A stretch of DNA of 23,541 bases from DASPOF01 sp035626155. GTDB lineage: Bacteria > Desulfobacterota > Binatia > Binatales > Binataceae. A program made the position numbers and the translations under genes. Position 1 is the first letter of the stretch, and every line of letters begins with the position of its first letter. The notes beneath the pieces were generated by a model. The model ran no database searches. It was not told the DNA's origin and saw only the letters and a program-made list of their open reading frames with translations. The DNA is taken from contig DASPOF010000148.1 in assembly GCA_035626155.1 (NCBI GenBank), positions 1 to 23,541 on the forward strand. The letters are read 5' to 3'. Positions 15,351-23,541 of this stretch are shown here, piece by piece.

Positions 15351-16508
15351 ATGAACTTCGACCTCAGCGACGAGCAGCGGCAAATCCGCGACACGCTGGC
15401 CGCCTTTGCCGAGCGCGAGATCAAGCCGCACTCGGCCAAGTGGGATCGCGACGAGACTTTTCCGCGCGACGTTATCCGCAAGCTCGGCGAGCTGGGTTTC
15501 CTGGGCGTGTCATTCCCCGAGAAATGGGGCGGCGGCGGCGCGGACACGCTCTCCCAGGTGCTCGTGATCGAGGGCCTCTCGCGCTTCGACGCGTCGGTGG
15601 GCCTCACCTGCGCGGCGCAGATGTCGCTCTCGACCGGGCACATCGCGGCGTTCGCCGCCGATAACCATCGCGATCGCTTCGTTCCCGAGATGATCCGCGC
15701 AGCCAAGCTCGGCGCATGGTGCCTCACCGAGCCGGGCTCGGGCTCCGATGCGGCCGCGATGAAGACGCGCGCGGTCCGCGAGGGCGACGGCTACCGCATA
15801 AGCGGCGCGAAAATGTTCATCACCAACGGCACCGTGGCCGACGTGTATGTCGTGATGGCGGTGACCGATCCTGCGGCCGGACGGGCGGGAATATCGGCGT
15901 TCATCGTGGAGCGCGGCGCGCCGGGGCTTTCCAACGGGCGCAAGATCGAAAAGCTCGGCCTGCGCGCGAGCGACACCGCCGAGGTGATTTTCGACAACGT
16001 CGCCGTCCCAGCCGGCAATCTCATCGGCGAATTGGGCGCTGGCTACTCGCAGACGCTAAAGGTGCTCGAGAGCGGCAGAATCGGAGTCGCGGGCTTTGCC
16101 GCGGGAATCGCGCGCGGCGCTTTCGAGGATGCGCGCAGTTACGCGCTCGAGCGCAAGCAGTTCGGGCAAGCGATTGCCGGCTTCCAGGCAATTCAGTGGA
16201 TGTTCGCCGATATGGCGACCCGGATCGAGGCGTCGTGGATGCTCACATGCCGCGCCGCGGCGCTCAAGGACCGGGGACGCCCGTTCGCTCGCGAAGCGGC
16301 GATCGCGAAGCTGTTCGCGTCGGAGACCGCGATGTGGTCGGCGACCAAGGCCGTCCAGATTCACGGCGGATACGGGTACATCTCGGACTTCCCCGTCGAG
16401 CGGTACATGCGCGATGCGAAGCTCGCCGAAATCGGCGAGGGCACCAGCGAAGTGCAGCGGATGATTATTGCGAAATCGCTGCTGCGCGAGGGCTATCTGC
16501 CGGCTTAG
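15351..16508 (+). CDS. Acyl-CoA dehydrogenase (second, isobutyryl/short-chain type)
   Basis: A 385-residue FAD acyl-CoA dehydrogenase with CLTEPGSGSDAAAMKTRA, ISGAKMFITNG, RKQFGQAIAGFQAIQWMFAD, VQIHGGYGYISDFPVERYMRD and the catalytic base E363 in EIGEGTSEVQR (Gly in place of the common Tyr before the Glu). ATG 15351 lies 16 bp after the small mutase subunit. It is a paralogue of the dehydrogenase at 12136-13284, and having two such enzymes around one isomerase suggests one acts on the straight-chain and the other on the branched-chain acyl-CoA. Which one takes which cannot be told by eye. It is the last gene of the operon and ends 10 bp before a convergent phosphatase gene. Confidence 0.93.
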   Translation: MNFDLSDEQRQIRDTLAAFAEREIKPHSAKWDRDETFPRDVIRKLGELGFLGVSFPEKWGGGGADTLSQVLVIEGLSRFDASVGLTCAAQMSLSTGHIAAFAADNHRDRFVPEMIRAAKLGAWCLTEPGSGSDAAAMKTRAVREGDGYRISGAKMFITNGTVADVYVVMAVTDPAAGRAGISAFIVERGAPGLSNGRKIEKLGLRASDTAEVIFDNVAVPAGNLIGELGAGYSQTLKVLESGRIGVAGFAAGIARGAFEDARSYALERKQFGQAIAGFQAIQWMFADMATRIEASWMLTCRAAALKDRGRPFAREAAIAKLFASETAMWSATKAVQIHGGYGYISDFPVERYMRDAKLAEIGEGTSEVQRMIIAKSLLREGYLPA

Positions 16509-16518
16509 GAACGAATCG

Positions 16519-17235
16519 TTACTCGAGCAGCTCGTCCCGAATCGCGTCGAGGTCGGCGGCATCGATGCCGATTACCTCGCGCATGAATCCGTCCGCTCCG
16601 CCGTTCTCATCGATCAATTCGAAGAGCGGATCGATCTGGGCCCTTTGCAGCGGCATCGTCTTGAACACCAGGTTGCTTTCGAGGAAATCTGCGACGACAC
16701 GGTCGCGATCCACGCCCAGCAGCGTCAGCAACATCGCGGCGCCCACCCCGGTCCGGTCCCGTCCCGCCGAGCAATGAAAGAGCAGGGGATAGACCTCGCG
16801 GTCGGCCAGCAGCTTGAAGAACCGCTGCCACACCTCGCGGAAATGAATCACCATCGCGAGGTGCTCCTGCCCCGGCTCGCTGCGGAACCGCGCGAAGCCC
16901 TCGTCGGTGAACCGCTCATCGCCGATCGGGATGTGCTCCCATCGAGCCGCCTGAAGCATCGATGGTTCCGGCGGACCGAGATGGGTCACCTCGATGCGGC
17001 TCTGGAGCGTCACCAGAGTGCGGAGATTGAGGCCGCGCAGCGGACTCTCGGCGGGGATCATCGCCAGATGCGACGATCGGTATACCTTGTCGCGCCGCAC
17101 GCGGCGCCCGCCGGCAGCCGGATGGCCGCCCAGGTCGCGGAAGTTCTGGCCGCCGATCTGACGGAGCAGTTCGAAATCGACCACTACGCGCGGCGGTTGT
17201 TCCGGTGCGCCTGCTGTTTGTTTGTCGTCAGCCAA
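16519..17235 (-). CDS. Tyrosine-protein phosphatase family protein (Y_phosphatase3 type)
   Basis: A 238-residue predicted cysteine phosphatase of the tyrosine/dual-specificity class. The P-loop HCSAGRDRTG contains the nucleophile C155 and R161 (C-x5-R), and the N-terminal NFRDLGG (31-37) is characteristic of bacterial proteins of this type, including lipid-phosphoinositide and phosphotyrosine phosphatases. No signal peptide is seen, so a cytoplasmic role is likely. The start is uncertain: the frame is bounded by an in-frame TGA at 17238-17236, directly followed by TTG at 17235. A GTG at 17184 would give a protein 17 residues shorter that keeps the whole domain. It is convergent with the acyl-CoA operon and lies 189 bp downstream of the ABC transporter genes on the same strand. 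Confidence 0.85.
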   Translation of the reverse strand: MADDKQTAGAPEQPPRVVVDFELLRQIGGQNFRDLGGHPAAGGRRVRRDKVYRSSHLAMIPAESPLRGLNLRTLVTLQSRIEVTHLGPPEPSMLQAARWEHIPIGDERFTDEGFARFRSEPGQEHLAMVIHFREVWQRFFKLLADREVYPLLFHCSAGRDRTGVGAAMLLTLLGVDRDRVVADFLESNLVFKTMPLQRAQIDPLFELIDENGGADGFMREVIGIDAADLDAIRDELLE

Positions 17236-17424
17236 TCAATCGAACCGTGAGTGATGCGGGCACGGCCCTCCGGCGACACTTCGCCAGACCCCACACACTA
17301 TTATTTTACCGATTCGCGCTCGCGTTGGGAGCAGGCAACATTACGGGCACATTAAATCGGCCGCGCGATGCGAGGAGTGCCCGCGCCCATCCGGCGTTGG
17401 AGAACAATTTGTCCGGCGCCTTGT

Positions 17425-19452
17425 TCATGCGCCGATCTCGGACGCTGCGATCGCAAGATAATTCTGGTAGGGCGGACACGAGGCGAGCAGTTGCTCGTGA
17501 GTTCCGGCGGCGGACACGGTCCCGCCGTGGATGAAGAAGATTCGATCGCAGGCGGCAAGCGTCTCAGCGCGATGCGCGACGATGATCACGATTCGCGTCC
17601 GCGCCAAGTCGCGAAGCGTCCCAATCAGATCGGCCTCGGCCGCCGGATCCAACGGCGCGGCGGGCTCATCGAGGATCAGGACTTCCGGCCTGGCGATGAG
17701 CGCCCGCGCGATCGCGATTCTCTGCTTTTGGCCGACGGAGAGCCGGGCGCCGCGCCGGCCGAGCATCGTGGCGTATCCGTCCGGCAATTGCGATATGAAC
17801 CCGGCGGCGCCGGCCATCCGCGCCGCATCGCGGACGGCGCCGTCGCTTGCATCGGCCGAGCCGTATCGGATGTTGTCGGCGATCGAAACGGAGAACAGCG
17901 CCTCCTGCTGAAAGACGAAGCCCACGCGATCGCGAATCGCGTGCAGCGCGAGACTGCGGGAATCGATTCCATTGATGAGGATTTCGCCCGCGGCCGGCTC
18001 GATGAATCGCGGGATCGAGTAAATGAGAGTGGTCTTGCCAAAGCCGCTCGGCCCCGCAAGCGCGACCATCTGGCCGGGCCTGAGAGTGAGCGAAACGTGC
18101 TCGAGAACCGCCGGCGACTCGGGGTAGGCGAGGCTCACGTCGCGCAATTCGATCTCCGAGATATGCGCAAGCGCGCCGTCCGAGGCCGCATCGCGATCGG
18201 ATTCGGCCAGATTGTCGAGCACGCTGTGAATCCTGCGCAATCCGGCGATTGGCCCCTGGAGCGACGCCCATGTCTGTCCGATCACCGACATCGGCCGCAT
18301 GAGCATCACCGTATAACTGCTGAGCAGGGTTACATCGCCGAGCGTCATCCGTCCCCGTATCACCTGCATCATCAGGTAGTAGAGCGTGGCGCCTGAAAGC
18401 ACGCCGACCGCCGGGACCACCACGCAGGTCGCCAGCAGGAGGATCCCAAGCATCCTGAGCGTCGCGCGATACGAACCCCAACTGGCCGCTCCCAATTGCC
18501 GGCTCTCGTGTTCCTCGCGGCCAAAGGCCTTGATGAGCTGCACGTGCGCGATACGTTCCTCGAACGCCGCCATCACGTCGCTTCCGCGCTCGCGCATCCG
18601 CTGGCCCTGCGACCGCAGCGATCGGCCGAACAGGCCGGCGCCGATTGCGACCGCCGGAAGTACGAGCGCGGCCAGTACCGGGATGATCGGTTCGCGGGGG
18701 AACTCGGCCCACAGGATCGCGAGCGCGAGCGCGAACGCGGCTGCCGACATCGCGGGGGCGAGCACCCCGGTGTAAATGACGGCGCCGATCGCCGCGCTGT
18801 CGTGCATCACCCGGAAAACCGCATCGCCGACCTTCTGATCGGAATAGAGGCCGAGCGGTGAGCGCAGAAATCGGCCGTAGATCGCGGTGCGAACGGTCTG
18901 GTTGATTCGCTGCGTCAGGTCGAGCGTGACGCGCGTCTCGAAATATCCGAACAGTCCGTTCCACAGGCTCCATCCGTCGCTCGCGGCGTTGGCGGTAAAG
19001 CCGGCCTGGTCGAGTCCGCCGCTTCCGATGCCGGTGCTGAGGCTTTGCGGCTCATCGCCGGTCATCCCCACGAGAATCGCCGAGGCGGCAAGGAAGAGCG
19101 CCACCGCCGTCAGCAGCGCGCTCCGGCTGCGCCCGGCCAAAGGGAGAAGGATGAGCGCCGGAATTCCCGTGAGCGGACGCCCGTCGATAACATTGTCGAT
19201 TACGATTTTGAGCGGCCACGGCGAGAGCAGGAAAAATGTCAGCGAGCCGAATGCGAACAGGCATTTGAGCGCCAGCAGGCGGCGGTGCATCGCGATGAAC
19301 GGCCAACTGCGCGCCAGCAATCGCCATGCTTCGCGCGCGCCAAGCGGCGGGCGCTCATTCGCATAGAGGCGGCTTAAGCGCGGATCGGGCCCTTGCGCCG
19401 CGCGATGGGTGCCTTCGGGCGCGAGATTAAGTTTGTCGAGGGACGGGGCCAT
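17425..19452 (-). CDS. ABC exporter half-transporter (TMD-NBD), second subunit
   Basis: A 675-residue ABC exporter with an N-terminal six-helix membrane domain and a C-terminal ATPase. The ATPase has Walker A GPSGFGKT (467-474), Q-loop FVFQQEALF, signature LSVGQ (571-575), Walker B VLILDEP (591-597, catalytic E596) and H-loop IVAHR (H627). The signature deviates from LSGGQ at the third position. A long Gly/Ser-rich loop (about 133-165) follows the second predicted membrane segment and would face the periplasm. The ATG at 19452 is one base from the stop of the preceding half-transporter, so the two probably form a heterodimer. Substrate is unknown; lipid, drug or peptide export are all possible. 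No peptidase domain is present. Confidence 0.92.
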   Translation of the reverse strand: MAPSLDKLNLAPEGTHRAAQGPDPRLSRLYANERPPLGAREAWRLLARSWPFIAMHRRLLALKCLFAFGSLTFFLLSPWPLKIVIDNVIDGRPLTGIPALILLPLAGRSRSALLTAVALFLAASAILVGMTGDEPQSLSTGIGSGGLDQAGFTANAASDGWSLWNGLFGYFETRVTLDLTQRINQTVRTAIYGRFLRSPLGLYSDQKVGDAVFRVMHDSAAIGAVIYTGVLAPAMSAAAFALALAILWAEFPREPIIPVLAALVLPAVAIGAGLFGRSLRSQGQRMRERGSDVMAAFEERIAHVQLIKAFGREEHESRQLGAASWGSYRATLRMLGILLLATCVVVPAVGVLSGATLYYLMMQVIRGRMTLGDVTLLSSYTVMLMRPMSVIGQTWASLQGPIAGLRRIHSVLDNLAESDRDAASDGALAHISEIELRDVSLAYPESPAVLEHVSLTLRPGQMVALAGPSGFGKTTLIYSIPRFIEPAAGEILINGIDSRSLALHAIRDRVGFVFQQEALFSVSIADNIRYGSADASDGAVRDAARMAGAAGFISQLPDGYATMLGRRGARLSVGQKQRIAIARALIARPEVLILDEPAAPLDPAAEADLIGTLRDLARTRIVIIVAHRAETLAACDRIFFIHGGTVSAAGTHEQLLASCPPYQNYLAIAASEIGA

Positions 19453-19453
19453 A

Positions 19454-21328
19454 TCAGGTCTCGGACGCCTCGCGCAGCTCGGAGGCCGGCTCTACTAGTT
19501 GTTCCATCCTGCCCCCGGCGATTGCGTACGCCGAGTTGGCTCTGGATGCGGTCGTGCGGCGATGAGTCGCGATGATGACCAGGCGGCCGCCGGGCCGCTC
19601 GTCGAGCCAGCCCCGGATCCCGCGCATCACCGCCTCCTCGGTTGCGACGTCGAGCGCAGAGGTCGGCTCATCGAGCAGCAGGATGGGAGCATCGCGCAGC
19701 AACGCGCGCGCAAGTCCGATCCGCTGGGCCTGGCCGGCCGAGAGCTTGGCGCCCTTCTCGCCGAGCATCGTGTCGAGTCCGGCGGGCAGCGATCGGACGA
19801 ATTCGGCAAGCCCAGCGCGCTCGAGCGCGACCTGAATCTCCTGATCGGTTGCCTCGCTGCGCCCGTACGTGATGTTGCTGCGAATCGTTGCGGTGAACAG
19901 AGGATTTTCCTGGAGTGCGACCGAGAGCATCGCGCGCCACGCGGCAAGGTCGAACTCGCGAATCGGAACGCCGTCGAGCAGGATGCGGCCGGAGGCGGGA
20001 TCGAAAAATCGCATCAGCAGGGCGATGATGCTGCTCTTGCCGGCCCCGCTTGGCCCCGCGATCGCCGTGATCTCGCCCGCGCGCGCCGTGAAGCACACCC
20101 CCGTCAGGACCGGGGTGCGCGAATCGTAGCCGAAGCTCACGTTATCGAAGACGACCGACGATGCGGTCTTGGGCGGTATCCGCGTACCGCTCGTCATCTT
20201 CTCGTCCGATTGTTTCCCGAGCATTTCGAGCACGCGGGACATCGCGACGACTACATCCTGGAGCGCGCCCCAGTGATCGGCGAGGCGGCGCGTGCTCGCG
20301 CTCATCCGCCCGAATATCGCGAGCGCGCCCTGGAAGGTCCCGAGCGATACGGCTGCGATTGCGAGTCCTGCCGCGCCGCCCGCGAGCACCTGGCTGGCGC
20401 CCAGCCATATCGCGCCCACATACGCGGTGCCGCGCACAATCTCGGCCGAGACGCGGTAGCGCGCGAGCATCAGGCGCGCGCGCCGCGCCGCGATAAACGA
20501 GTCCCAATTGTCGCGCGCATAGCGGCCGCCCTCGCGCGTCTCGCATCCGAACGCCTTGACCGCCTTGATCGATGAGAGCGTCTCCTCGATCCGGGTGGTC
20601 GCCGCCGCCGCGGTCTCGCGCTCGCCGATAAAGGCGCGCCTCAAGCTCGACGCGTAATACCACGCGAGCGCGAAGTTCGCCGGCAATAGCGCGAGCGCGA
20701 TCGCCGCCATGCGATAGTTGAACATCGCGAGCCAGACCAAATTGGCCAGCGCGAAGGGAACTGCGTGAAGCGGCTGAATTACCAGGCCTTCGATTACCTG
20801 GTAGATGACCGCCGAATCCTGGAACATCCGGAAAATCGCATCGCCGATCTTCTCCTCGGCGTGGAAGCGGAGACTCAGCTCCTGGAGCCGCGTGTAGAGA
20901 TTGACGCGGAACAGATTGGTGATGCGCTGGAGGATCCAGACCGTGTAGCCAAACATGAATGCGGCGTAGGGAAGCGCGGCTAACAGCGCGGCCCCTCCCA
21001 CGATGCACGCGTGACGCAATACCTGCTCGCGGGTTGCTCCGATCGTTACGAAAAGCATCCGCGCTTCGGCCGTGGTGAGAGCGGCTCCATGTCCCACCAC
21101 GTCGAACAAGACCCGGATCATCATGAGGCCGAAAAGGCCCGCCGGCAGCGCCGGGAGCGTGAGCAGAAAAAGGTAGCCCAGATGCCGCTTATAGGGCCGG
21201 ATGAATGGCCACGCTCGGGCGAGCAGGCGAAAGACGTCGCGCGAGGTCAGCCGGGCCGCGACCGGGAAGCCAGGCTCCGCCGGCGATGCGAACGGTAAAG
21301 CGGCCGCGATTTCCGGCGCGTCGCTCAA
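19454..21328 (-). CDS. ABC exporter half-transporter (TMD-NBD), first subunit
   Basis: An ABC exporter subunit of 624 residues from the TTG at 21328-21326, which overlaps the stop of the preceding gene as TTGA and implies translational coupling. The reading frame extends upstream to a GTG at 21400, but that would add a basic stretch read out of the preceding gene. A six-helix membrane domain is followed by an ATPase with Walker A GPSGAGKSS (425-433), signature LSAGQ (529-533), Walker B LLLDEP with the catalytic Glu (554) and H-loop His (589). As in its partner, the signature is altered at the third residue. Both sites retain the catalytic Glu, unlike many heterodimeric exporters with one dead site. 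Substrate unknown. Confidence 0.88.
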   Translation of the reverse strand: MSDAPEIAAALPFASPAEPGFPVAARLTSRDVFRLLARAWPFIRPYKRHLGYLFLLTLPALPAGLFGLMMIRVLFDVVGHGAALTTAEARMLFVTIGATREQVLRHACIVGGAALLAALPYAAFMFGYTVWILQRITNLFRVNLYTRLQELSLRFHAEEKIGDAIFRMFQDSAVIYQVIEGLVIQPLHAVPFALANLVWLAMFNYRMAAIALALLPANFALAWYYASSLRRAFIGERETAAAATTRIEETLSSIKAVKAFGCETREGGRYARDNWDSFIAARRARLMLARYRVSAEIVRGTAYVGAIWLGASQVLAGGAAGLAIAAVSLGTFQGALAIFGRMSASTRRLADHWGALQDVVVAMSRVLEMLGKQSDEKMTSGTRIPPKTASSVVFDNVSFGYDSRTPVLTGVCFTARAGEITAIAGPSGAGKSSIIALLMRFFDPASGRILLDGVPIREFDLAAWRAMLSVALQENPLFTATIRSNITYGRSEATDQEIQVALERAGLAEFVRSLPAGLDTMLGEKGAKLSAGQAQRIGLARALLRDAPILLLDEPTSALDVATEEAVMRGIRGWLDERPGGRLVIIATHRRTTASRANSAYAIAGGRMEQLVEPASELREASET

Positions 21329-21813
21329 TTGCTCGGGTGCGACGCGGCGCCGCGTGCGACGGCGAGGATATTTTCCTCGAGCGAGCCCTTGGAGACGCAC
21401 GCGATTTTGTTCTCCGAGGATGCCAGCCCGTAGGTGCCCTGGAAGTCGGCGGTCACGCTCGCGAACGTGCGGTTATTACCCGAAGCTTCGACCTTCACGG
21501 TCACGGTCGCCGTTCCGTCCTCGAATTTGTAGATCATCTTCATCGGCTCGGCCTCGCAGAAGGCCCAGTCCGTCCAGTGGGCGGTGTCGATTCCGGCGCG
21601 CCGGGCTACAATCGTGCCGTTTTTGCGATCGGCGCTGACCAGGTTGAACATGCTCAGCGACGGGCCCGAAAAGTATTGCTTGAGAGTGTCGAAGACCTGT
21701 TCGACAGGGCGATCGATACGCGCGGAGCGAGGGATCAGCCGCGGCTGCTCGACCGCGATTGCGGCGGTTGCCAGTGCGAGAAAGACGGCAGTCAAAATCG
21801 CTGTGGTTCGCAT
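21325..21813 (-). CDS. Secreted SRPBCC/START-like protein
   Basis: A 162-residue exported protein. A Sec signal peptide (RTTAILTAVFLALATAAIA) with predicted cleavage after A20 leads into a roughly 140-residue domain: IDRPVEQVFDTLKQYF near its start, then alternating beta strands (TATVTVKVEASGNN, FASVTADFQGTYG) and a C-terminal helix (SLEENILAVARGA). This strand and helix order suggests the SRPBCC (START/Bet v1) helix-grip fold, which binds hydrophobic ligands; the assignment is moderate. ATG 21813 has GGAGG about 10 bases upstream. It is the first gene of a three-gene unit with the two ABC half-transporters and overlaps the next one by four bases, so it may be a periplasmic ligand-handling partner of the exporter. 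Confidence 0.7.
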   Translation of the reverse strand: MRTTAILTAVFLALATAAIAVEQPRLIPRSARIDRPVEQVFDTLKQYFSGPSLSMFNLVSADRKNGTIVARRAGIDTAHWTDWAFCEAEPMKMIYKFEDGTATVTVKVEASGNNRTFASVTADFQGTYGLASSENKIACVSKGSLEENILAVARGAASHPSN

Positions 21814-21906
21814 CGTGATTGAACCTCCGGTCTGACGGGAGATGCGGGGGCTACCACGATCATGATAACGGCGGGTGGCGGCGCCGCAAAGCGCAACGGC
21901 CGCGGC

Positions 21907-22287
21907 TCACCGCGCGGCTCTTTTGATCGGGAGGCGCCGGATCCTCAGTCGCGACTCCTCGAATACGACGACGCTGCCGTGGACAAGATCAGGTCCGACC
22001 TCGCCAAGGTTCGCCAACAGCAAATTCACTTGTTTTTCGGGGCGTCGTTGAGTTGCGCGGCGAAATAGGATCACCGACGGCTTTCGGGTCTCCCGCGAAG
22101 CGAGAAGAGCGCCAAAGTCTGTGTCAGCGGAAATGATTGTCCGCCTTTCGCGCCTGGCACGCTCGAAAATCCGGGCGTCATCGGCCGCCTGCATGCCGTG
22201 GTCACGCACGTGTGCAGCGTCGTGGCCGGCTCTCCTCAGTCCGTCCGCGACCAGCGGCGAAAGGGAATTATCGACGAGAAATCTCAA
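21907..22287 (-). CDS. DUF5615 PIN-like toxin
   Basis: A 126-residue protein of the DUF5615 (PIN-like, Mut7-C-related) family, usually the putative ribonuclease toxin of a two-gene toxin-antitoxin unit. It opens with FLVDNSLSPLVADGLRRAGH, and has HVRDHG and the acidic motif ISADTDFG (D55, D57), consistent with a metal-binding PIN-type active site including D6. It starts at a TTG (22287) that overlaps the antitoxin stop as TTGA, so its translation depends on the upstream gene. The C-terminal end is basic (RLRIRRLPIKRAAR). Target and toxicity are not known from sequence. Confidence 0.85.
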   Translation of the reverse strand: MRFLVDNSLSPLVADGLRRAGHDAAHVRDHGMQAADDARIFERARRERRTIISADTDFGALLASRETRKPSVILFRRATQRRPEKQVNLLLANLGEVGPDLVHGSVVVFEESRLRIRRLPIKRAAR

Positions 22288-22514
22288 GAGGCGGAGCGAA
22301 GCGGCAGCTCGCGCTCGCGCACGGCCTCGGCAGCGTAGCGAAGAGCTTCGTCGATGTCCTTGGGCTCGAGATCCGGGTACGCCTCAAGAATCTCTTTGCG
22401 GGTCATGCCGTCGGCTACCATTCCCACCACAGTGGCGACGGGAATCCGCAATCCCCGAATGCACGGGACGCCGCCCATTTGGCCCGGATGCACGGTAATC
22501 CGCTTGAACTTCAT
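22284..22514 (-). CDS. DUF433 antitoxin-like protein
   Basis: A 76-residue DUF433 protein, normally the antitoxin partner of DUF5615. The signature ITVHPGQMGGVPCIRGLRIP (from residue 6) is followed by TVVGMVADGMTRKEILEAYP and the conserved LEPKDIDEALRYAAE, forming a helix-turn-helix-like DNA-binding unit that probably autoregulates the pair. ATG at 22514, with GAGG about 10 bases upstream. It precedes the toxin gene and overlaps it by four bases, the usual antitoxin-first order. Confidence 0.88.
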   Translation of the reverse strand: MKFKRITVHPGQMGGVPCIRGLRIPVATVVGMVADGMTRKEILEAYPDLEPKDIDEALRYAAEAVRERELPLRSAS

Positions 22515-22585
22515 CGCGACGCCTCGCCGCCCATGCTATCACACCCCCACTGCGGATTCCTCCGCCATTCGGGCGGCAACTCGGA

Positions 22586-23541
22586 CTATGCGCCGGCGAG
22601 CGCGCGCATCGTGTTGGGATAGTCGCGCTCGGCGGTCGCGCCGGGGCCGATCGGGAATACGACCGGATGTGTGACGCCGGCCGCCCGAAAGCGCGCGACG
22701 AAATCGCGTCCGGCCTGCGCCGGCCCGAATGCCGCTATCTTGTGCGCCGAAGCGTCGCTCATCGCGCGCGGCGCCTCATCGCGTTTGCCATCGCGCCATA
22801 ACTTGCGAGCCCGATCGAATTCCTCCGCGAGCCCATAGCGGGAGAACATCTTCTGGTAGGCATCGACGAATGCATAACCGACAAGTTCGCGCTTGAACGC
22901 ATCGACCGCGCGCTCCGGTTCATCGGTGATGCACATCCGGACGTAAGTTGCGATTTCTACCGCGGACGGATCGCGGCCAGCGCGATGCGCGCCGTGGTGG
23001 ATTTCCTCGATCATCGCCGCAATCGCTTCGGGCGGCGAATAATTCAGGATTACTCCGTCGGCGACTTCGCCCGCCAGCCGGAGCATCGGTGCGTTGAGCG
23101 CGGCGAGGTAGATTCGCGGCGGGCGCGGCGCGGTCAATCGGAAGCCGAGACGAAAGTCGGACTTATACACCTCGCCATCGAACTTCGAGCGGCCCTCGGT
23201 GAAGAGCTGGCGCATGATGGTGACGCACTCGCGCATCGCGGTGACCGGCTTGCGATACGACATGCCGTGCCATCGCTCGACGATGACGGGACTCGATACG
23301 CCTAGCCCCGCGATCGCGCGACCGCCCGACATTTCGTTGAGCGTCAGGTACCCCATCGCCATCGCACCCGGAGTGCGAATCTGAATCGGCACGACGCCGG
23401 TCGCGAGCTCGAGCTTGGTGGTGTTGAGCGCCAACGCGGCCAGCGTCACGAACGCGTCAGGTCCCGAAACCTCGGTCGTCCAGAGCGAGGTGTAGCCGAG
23501 TTGTTCCGCTTCCTTTGCGAATCCAAGCCGCGTGGTTGGTG
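22586..23541 (-). CDS. LLM-class (F420/flavin-dependent) oxidoreductase, 5' end outside window
   Basis: The last 318 or so residues of a luciferase-like monooxygenase family protein. The frame is open to the right edge (reading TRLGFAKEAEQLGYTSLWTT, then SGPDAFVTLAALAL), so the true N-terminus lies beyond 23541; an internal GTG at 23449 is not the start. Family features seen are LELATGVVPIQIRTPGAMAM, the typical GLGVSSPVIVERWHG loop, RIYLAALNAPMLRLAGEVADG and a C-terminal HPVVFPIGP. These match F420-dependent LLM oxidoreductases, which use a TIM barrel to reduce or oxidise small molecules. The substrate cannot be inferred. The gene is on the same strand as the toxin-antitoxin pair, 71 bp upstream of it. 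Confidence 0.9.
   Translation of the reverse strand, partial: PTTRLGFAKEAEQLGYTSLWTTEVSGPDAFVTLAALALNTTKLELATGVVPIQIRTPGAMAMGYLTLNEMSGGRAIAGLGVSSPVIVERWHGMSYRKPVTAMRECVTIMRQLFTEGRSKFDGEVYKSDFRLGFRLTAPRPPRIYLAALNAPMLRLAGEVADGVILNYSPPEAIAAMIEEIHHGAHRAGRDPSAVEIATYVRMCITDEPERAVDAFKRELVGYAFVDAYQKMFSRYGLAEEFDRARKLWRDGKRDEAPRAMSDASAHKIAAFGPAQAGRDFVARFRAAGVTHPVVFPIGPGATAERDYPNTMRALAGA

Noticed and set aside
17236..17424. A gene or promoter in the gap between the phosphatase and ABC genes
   Set aside because: No frame with a start, ribosome site and plausible composition is present. A TAAAAT on the minus strand lacks a matching -35, so I did not list it.
21329..21400. GTG start of the first ABC half-transporter 24 codons earlier
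   Set aside because: The extra residues are basic and lie inside the preceding gene; the TTG overlapping that gene's stop codon gives a normal exporter N-terminus.
23449..23451. Internal GTG as the start of the LLM oxidoreductase
   Set aside because: The frame upstream continues with family-typical sequence to the window edge, so the gene begins outside the window.

Overview
This is a high-GC bacterial chromosome segment with dense coding, frequent GTG/TTG starts, and no mobile elements, rRNA, tRNA or CRISPR seen. The gene mix suggests a metabolically versatile soil or sediment bacterium: several acyl-CoA dehydrogenases, a split B12-dependent acyl-CoA mutase, an F420-type LLM oxidoreductase, and a threonine operon with an archaeal-type phosphoglycerate mutase homologue in place of a classical homoserine kinase. 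This resembles deltaproteobacterial-like lineages such as Desulfobacterota or Binatota. That placement is inference from gene content only.

Layout. (1) 1-1755, minus strand: an acyl-CoA dehydrogenase-like flavoprotein without the usual catalytic Glu, followed by an inositol-monophosphatase-family gene that runs off the left edge. (2) 1756-2119: a 364-bp gap containing a promoter-like pair, nested complementary arms and a textbook intrinsic terminator (2059-2096) only 23 bp before an MFS transporter gene (2120-3379). This is either a regulatory leader or a small RNA gene. (3) 3508-3744: a small orphan minus-strand gene with its own promoter and Shine-Dalgarno. (4) 3978-9877: a plus-strand operon of aminotransferase, homoserine dehydrogenase, threonine synthase, apgM-like proposed homoserine kinase and a divergent glpX. 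(5) 9931-11042: a cysteine-repeat lipoprotein (minus) and a TrmO-family gene (plus). (6) 11252-16508: a plus-strand acyl-CoA operon of crotonase, acyl-CoA dehydrogenase, mutase large subunit, B12-binding small subunit and a second acyl-CoA dehydrogenase. (7) 16519-17235: a minus-strand tyrosine-phosphatase-family gene. (8) 17425-21813, minus strand: a secreted SRPBCC-like protein and two ABC exporter half-transporters, tightly coupled. (9) 21907-22514, minus strand: a DUF433/DUF5615 toxin-antitoxin-like pair. (10) 22586 to the right edge, minus strand: an LLM-class oxidoreductase whose N-terminus lies outside the window.

How the genes work together. The threonine operon would convert aspartate semialdehyde to threonine through homoserine, with the ApgM homologue supplying the kinase step. 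In the acyl-CoA operon the mutase carries the residue pair of isobutyryl-CoA mutase (Phe74 and Gln192, aligning with methylmalonyl-CoA mutase Tyr89 and Arg207). This gives a coherent route from isobutyryl-CoA to n-butyryl-CoA, crotonyl-CoA and 3-hydroxybutyryl-CoA. The strongest unexplained signals are the structured RNA ahead of the MFS gene, the substituted GlpX, the base-less acyl-CoA dehydrogenase homologue, the C-x7-C repeat lipoprotein and the small orphan gene.
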